Positions 59,539-64,000 of a stretch of 64,000 nt of DNA are shown here, one piece after another; the first letter of the stretch is position 1; every line of letters starts with the position of its first letter. Position numbers and translations under genes: made by a program. The notes beneath the pieces were generated by a model. The model saw nothing but the letters and a program-made list of their open reading frames with translations, made no database searches and was not told the DNA's origin. This stretch comes from Chloroflexota bacterium (GTDB lineage Bacteria; Chloroflexota; UBA11872; UBA12225; JAJDUF01): the NCBI GenBank assembly GCA_022826725.1, contig JAJDUF010000012.1, forward strand, positions 62,001 through 126,000. Reading direction: 5' to 3'.

Positions 59539-61461
59539 ATGGCGGGCGAAAGTCCAGCGAAACGGTTCATCCTGGTCGGTCTCGACGGTGTGGGCATGGA
59601 GAGTATGCTGCACATGGTTGAGGCCGGTTACATGCCCAATGTTGGGCGGCTCATCGAGCGGGGTGTACATCGAGAAATGTGGGGAGTGCTCCCCACGCTG
59701 ACGCCGCCGGGCTGGACGACCCTGGTTACGGGCGCTTGGCCCGGAACGCATCAGGTGATGGACTTCAATATCCGCGCGTTGGGGAAGCCGCTCGACCAGA
59801 CGGTGTGGGGCATCAATACCCGGCTGTGCAAGGCAGAGTACCTCTGGAATACCGTCGAGCGCGGGGGGCGCGAGCCGGTGCTGGTGAAGTACGAGATGTC
59901 ATGGCCGCCGACGATCAGTCGCGGCGTGCAAGTCGAGGGGACGGGACCGGGCATCAGCAATCACGCGCAGATTGCCGGCTACCACCTGTTCGCGGTGGGC
60001 CGGGAGGAAGAGCAGGCGGCAGCCTCGACGGACAGTGCAGCCGTTGATCCGAGCGCCTTGCGGGAGAGCCAACGCTTCGAGCCGATCACGTTGAGCGAGG
60101 TCTCCGGCACCGGATGGAACAACCTGCCGGAGAGTGCGCGCGAGCCGCTGGAAGCGGAGTTGGTCATCCGCCCACTACATCGCAGCCACCACTCCATGAG
60201 CCGTTCCGGCAGCGGAGTTCCGAAGAGCTACTATGCGTTGATCTACGCTACCGGCGGGGAAGGCTATGACCGGGTGCGGATTACCCGCAGCCGCGACGGG
60301 GCGGATTGCCTGTTCGAGCAGGACCTGCGGGCCGGCGAATGGACGGGATACGTGCGTGACAGCTTCCGCATCGGTGACAGCGACATCGCCGGCCACGTGC
60401 GGATGAAGTGCATCAAGCTGACGCCGGACGCCGAGCGATTCGAACTGTTTGTGCCGCAGATCTGGCCGCTCGACGGCTTTACCTACCCGAACGCCGTGGC
60501 GGGAGAGCTGCTGGAGCACGTGGGGCCGTTTCTGCAGAATCCCGGCCGGGATGCCCTGGGCGTGATTGACGACGATACCTACTTCGAGCTGGTTGAGCAC
60601 CACCTGGGCAAGCTCGCCGACACGGCCATCCACCTCTGCTCGACGCGACCCGATTGGGGGGGCCTCTTTACCCAAACGCACGTGCCCGACTATGCCAACC
60701 ACTTCTTCATGGCGGATGCCGATGCCGTGAGCGGGCAGCCGGCGGAGCGGGTTGAGCGGTGCTTTCAGGGGATGGCGCGTTCCTATGCCGCCTGTGACCG
60801 CTGGATCGGACGGCTCTGCGACGCGCTGCTCGATGACCACACCGTCATCTGCATTGTCGCGGATCATGGCGGCACGCCAACCAGCTATCCGCTGGTGGAG
60901 GTGGCCGACGTGCTGGAGCAGACCGGCTTCCTGGTCTATACGGAGGACGGCAATGGCGGGCGGGTCGTGGACTGGACGCGCACGACGGCGGCGCCGGTTG
61001 GCAATGTGAACATTTATGTCAATCTCAAGGGGCGAGAGCCGACCGGTATCGTGGAGCCGGAGGACTATGAGCAGGTGCGGCGCGACATCATTCACGCGCT
61101 GAACGGCTACCTCGAGCCGGACGCCGGCTACTGCCCGTTCGTGTTTGCGTTGCGGCGCGAGGACGCCGAGGTGGCGAACCTGTGGGGCGAGCTGGTGGGC
61201 GACGTGGTGTACGCGACGCTGCCGGAGTTCAACGGCGCGCACGGACCGCAGCTACCGAGCGCCCGGCTCGGTTGGGGGTCGCAGCACACATGCTTTGTGA
61301 TGGCCGGCGCCGGGATCAAAGAGGGTGTCCACTTGCAGCAGCAAGTACGCCAGGTGGACGTGGCGCCGACCTTGGCCTACGTGACGGGCTTACCGCGGCC
61401 GCGCGACGCCGAGGGCGGGGTGGTTGCGGAGGCGCTGACCGATCCCGACTGGTACCTGTGA
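59539..61461 (+). CDS. Type I phosphodiesterase/nucleotide pyrophosphatase family protein
   Basis: A 640-residue alkaline-phosphatase-superfamily protein of the type I phosphodiesterase/nucleotide pyrophosphatase group. N-terminal metal and nucleophile motifs are FILVGLDGVGMESMLHMVEA and LPTLTPPGWTTLVTGAWPGT (catalytic Thr). The second metal-binding set is LFTQTHVPDYANHFF and VICIVADHGGTPTSYPLVEV, and HGPQLPSARLGWGSQHTCFV lies further on. A central domain of about 250 residues (for example SYYALIYATGGEGYDRVRIT) is inserted. No signal peptide is seen, suggesting a cytoplasmic enzyme. GGAGG at 9 nt supports ATG 59539. The substrate is unknown; relatives hydrolyse phosphodiesters or phosphonates. 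Confidence 0.82.
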   Translation: MAGESPAKRFILVGLDGVGMESMLHMVEAGYMPNVGRLIERGVHREMWGVLPTLTPPGWTTLVTGAWPGTHQVMDFNIRALGKPLDQTVWGINTRLCKAEYLWNTVERGGREPVLVKYEMSWPPTISRGVQVEGTGPGISNHAQIAGYHLFAVGREEEQAAASTDSAAVDPSALRESQRFEPITLSEVSGTGWNNLPESAREPLEAELVIRPLHRSHHSMSRSGSGVPKSYYALIYATGGEGYDRVRITRSRDGADCLFEQDLRAGEWTGYVRDSFRIGDSDIAGHVRMKCIKLTPDAERFELFVPQIWPLDGFTYPNAVAGELLEHVGPFLQNPGRDALGVIDDDTYFELVEHHLGKLADTAIHLCSTRPDWGGLFTQTHVPDYANHFFMADADAVSGQPAERVERCFQGMARSYAACDRWIGRLCDALLDDHTVICIVADHGGTPTSYPLVEVADVLEQTGFLVYTEDGNGGRVVDWTRTTAAPVGNVNIYVNLKGREPTGIVEPEDYEQVRRDIIHALNGYLEPDAGYCPFVFALRREDAEVANLWGELVGDVVYATLPEFNGAHGPQLPSARLGWGSQHTCFVMAGAGIKEGVHLQQQVRQVDVAPTLAYVTGLPRPRDAEGGVVAEALTDPDWYL

Positions 61462-61465
61462 ACAG

Positions 61466-61762
61466 ATGTTCGCGATGGCGAGAGCAGAAGAAGGCGCTGT
61501 GCGCGACCTTGACATGGCCGATTGCATCAATGAGACCTGCCCCTGGTCCGGCGAGCCGGTGCAGGCCGATTCGCTCACCGAATATGACGGCTGTGTCGTC
61601 GGGTTTTGCAATCCCGGTTGTCGGGACAAGTTCGAGAGCGCGGTCCGGCATTTCGAGGCAGCGAAGGTGACACGCGCTGCCCCTGGATTCCAACCAGCGC
61701 CGAAAGGACGAGCGCCTGGACGCGATGAATCGCGCTCCTACACAAAAGACCTACCCTTATGA
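61466..61762 (+). CDS. Small Cys-rich (YHS/treble-clef-like) protein with repeat-encoded tail
   Basis: A 98-residue protein with CINETCPWSGEPVQADSLTE followed by YDGCVVGFCNPGCRDKFESA and VRHFEAA, a cysteine-containing YHS/MYM-like motif for metal binding; it is also found at the C-terminus of thiol-transferase-like proteins. The last about 18 residues (RDESRSYTKDLPL) are encoded by repeat module C, so the original gene probably ended earlier. The start could be ATG 61466 or the ATG 61514 (MADCINETC); no Shine-Dalgarno separates them. It begins 4 bp after the phosphodiesterase stop. Confidence 0.6.
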   Translation: MFAMARAEEGAVRDLDMADCINETCPWSGEPVQADSLTEYDGCVVGFCNPGCRDKFESAVRHFEAAKVTRAAPGFQPAPKGRAPGRDESRSYTKDLPL

Positions 61763-61860
61763 GGGGGGAACGGGCGCAACATGTTGGCCCCTACGGCCTA
61801 ACCCGTACCTACCCCAGTCAGGCGGCCCGTCGTCACGCCTAGTCTCCTACCCTAGCGGAT
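61713..61860. repeat. Repeat modules C and B
   Basis: C: GACGCGATGAATCGCGCTCC at about 61713-61735; B: GCGCAACATGTTGGCCCCTA at about 61770-61790. The tail ACCTACCCCAGTCAGGCGG resembles ACTAGCCCAGTCAGG at 18866. Confidence 0.7.
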
Positions 61861-62869
61861 CGGACGTGGGTGCCGGGGGCGGGGACTGGACCGTCATGGT
61901 GGTGGCGATGGCGGCGGTGCCGCCGTTCGAGTAAATGTGAACTTCGCCGGCGTAGCGCTCGCCGACGGGCAGCCCCGCCGCGTTGGCGATTAGCTCGAAC
62001 GAGGCCTCATCACCGTCGAAGCGGCGGTGGCTGGCCGAGAGCCAGCGTCCGGAGACGGCGATGCTGCCATTGAGGCGGCCGGAGCCGGCGTTGCGGGGCC
62101 GAATGGTCCGTGTCTTGACCTGGCCCGGCGCGGCGGTGCCGAAATCTATGGTCGCGGGGATGCCGGCGATGACGGGCTGCACCGGCTCGGCGACGCCCAC
62201 GGAGACCCGTACCACGCGGTCGCCGCCGTTGAGGGTCGAGACGACGAGGTTACCCCAATAGTCGTTGCCGGCCTGGAGGTGGGTCGTATCTACGGAGACG
62301 AGCACCAACGTCGAGCTACTGATGAACGAGTGGCGGTTGACGGTGAGCCAGGCGCGGTTGCTGGTGATTTCTCCGAATAGCGTTCGGCCGCCGGCGTTAC
62401 TAATGCGGAGCGCCAACTGGCGGCGCTTGCCCGCAGACACCAGTCCGAAGTCGAGCGAACTTGGCGAGACGACCAGGAGCGGGTCGGCGCGGTGGCGGCC
62501 GGCGGTGGGGCCGTTATCCGGCGCCGTGCCACCGTCGCTCGGTGGTGGCTGCGCTGCGGAGCGTGTGCCTGACGCCGGTGACTTGGCTCGCTGGGGGCGC
62601 GTGCTGCGCTTGGTTGTGCCGGTAGTGCGGGAGCGCAGCGAGCGGTCATACTCGCGGCGGCTCTCGGTATTGGAAAGCACCTCGTAGGCGCGTCGCAGGC
62701 GCTTGAACTCTGCTCCGGCTTCCTCCATCAACTGGGAGCGCAGCGGCTCATCATAGTTCTCGTACTTGTCCGGGTGGAAGATGTGGGAGCGGAGGCGGAA
62801 CGCGGCCCGCACGGCGGCCTTGGAGGCGTTGCGCTTGACGTTGAGCACGTCGTAATGCGTTGGAGCCAT
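61847..62869 (-). CDS. J-domain protein with two Ig-like (ASH/BACON-type) domains
   Basis: A 340-residue fusion. Residues 1-75 are a J-domain (THYDVLNVKRNASKAAVRAA, then HIFHPDKYENYDEP with the HPD motif and AEFKRLRRAYEVLSNTESRR), which stimulates Hsp70. A basic Ser/Thr/Pro linker of about 45 residues follows. The rest is two similar beta-sandwich domains: LLVVSPSSLDFGLVSAGKRR with NRAWLTVNRHSF, and ATIDFGTAAPGQVKTRTIRP with GRWLSASHRRFDG, both typical of the Ig-like ASH/BACON class with SPxxLDFG at the start. This combination is unusual for a DnaJ. ATG 62869 is chosen over 62899. No dnaK is adjacent. Confidence 0.82.
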   Translation of the reverse strand: MAPTHYDVLNVKRNASKAAVRAAFRLRSHIFHPDKYENYDEPLRSQLMEEAGAEFKRLRRAYEVLSNTESRREYDRSLRSRTTGTTKRSTRPQRAKSPASGTRSAAQPPPSDGGTAPDNGPTAGRHRADPLLVVSPSSLDFGLVSAGKRRQLALRISNAGGRTLFGEITSNRAWLTVNRHSFISSSTLVLVSVDTTHLQAGNDYWGNLVVSTLNGGDRVVRVSVGVAEPVQPVIAGIPATIDFGTAAPGQVKTRTIRPRNAGSGRLNGSIAVSGRWLSASHRRFDGDEASFELIANAAGLPVGERYAGEVHIYSNGGTAAIATTMTVQSPPPAPTSDPLG

Positions 62870-63272
62870 GCTTACACCAGAGAGCGGGCACGCCAGCAAC
62901 CGCGTTGCGTGTATTGCTAGAAGGCCTCGTATGGCGGCCGAGGCCTAACCTCGCCATTGTACGGAGGGCAGAAAGCTGCCGGCAACCTTCTGTCCGCATC
63001 GGGATTGGCAGGATGGGGCGGGGACGGGGACGGGACTCACTCCCCGCCCCCTCTCCACAATGATGGAGAGGGGGTGTAGATTCCCGCTTGCGTGGGAATG
63101 ACGGGAGCGATGGAACTGAGAATGCGACTGCCCTGCCTCTCGCAGCGCGGGTGAGTCGCCCCCCTATGGTCCCCCGGCGGCGGCGGGGGGCGGGCGCAAC
63201 ACGTTGCGCCCCTACAGCGTTGGTGGGTGGACGATGACGCCGCGGCGGGCGCACTCGGCGCCTGCCTCGTGC
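62870..63272. other. Intergenic region of about 400 bp
   Basis: Apart from the repeats at 63030-63222, no gene or RNA is recognised. Confidence 0.5.
63030..63222. repeat. Repeat mosaic A-D ... E-B
   Basis: A (CCCTCTCCACAATGATGGAGAGGG) and D (TTCCCGCTTGCGTGGGAATG) at 63048-63100; E (CCCCCCTATGGTCCCCCGGC) at 63160 and B (GCGCAACACGTTGCGCCCCT) at 63195. The palindrome B is CGCAACACGTTGCG with one change in its centre. Confidence 0.7.

Positions 63273-64000
<728 letters not shown>

Overview
The window is 64 kb of GC-rich bacterial chromosome, densely packed with short operons and with no rRNA, tRNA, prophage, IS element or CRISPR array that I could recognise. The gene set is mostly housekeeping and metabolic. 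Several features point to Chloroflexota, probably a Thermomicrobia/Sphaerobacter-like lineage: long Pro/Thr/Ala-rich linkers and tails on exported proteins (UPF0182, a 211-aa membrane protein, HflC, YceI), inositol-1-phosphate synthase, a one-chain pyruvate dehydrogenase E1, and abundant intergenic hairpin repeats. This placement is inference; an actinobacterial origin is not excluded, because a Pup/Dop/PafA cluster and UPF0182 are also typical of Actinomycetota.

Layout. 1-13.5 kb: partial hisC, a Uma2-type nuclease, UPF0182, a LiaF-C-like protein, an iron alcohol dehydrogenase, then the most striking locus, dop-pup-pafA (10979 down to 7594), encoding a 75-aa Pup ending in Gly-Gly-Glu. Next comes a DUF2089 regulator operon with a very clear promoter and an operator-like palindrome, then pcm. 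13.6-18.6 kb: orphan solute-binding lipoprotein, 7Fe ferredoxin, soluble GAF-PAS histidine kinase and its response regulator. 19-20.7 kb: a dual-OB-like protein between two DUF488 proteins. 20.8-29 kb: two amidohydrolases, a methyltransferase, HflK/HflC, a VOC protein and a YceI lipoprotein. 29.4-36.7 kb: a large membrane glycosyltransferase-like protein and a MoxR/DUF58/DUF4129 operon. 37-42 kb: class V aminotransferase-serA, nadC, a small unknown and a HicBA-like toxin-antitoxin pair. 42-50.5 kb: cupin, TerC, PutP, fused PDH E1, SDR, amidohydrolase, aroC. 50.5-64 kb: a DUF4268 pair, an NTP-transferase-like unknown, two sugar-isomerase-like proteins, glutamate dehydrogenase, a sugar nucleotidyltransferase, VapBC, a large phosphodiesterase, a J-domain/Ig-like fusion and the C-terminal part of inositol-1-phosphate synthase.

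Between genes lie mosaics of at least five recurring hairpin modules (A to E below), often in the order A-D-C and E-B. They look like REP/MITE-type repeats. Four AT-richer patches (DUF488/dual-OB, HicBA, DUF4268, VapBC) look like acquired accessory modules. Start codons were re-chosen from Shine-Dalgarno spacing where possible. Two genes without a Shine-Dalgarno have a -10 box exactly 9 nt before ATG, which suggests leaderless transcripts.
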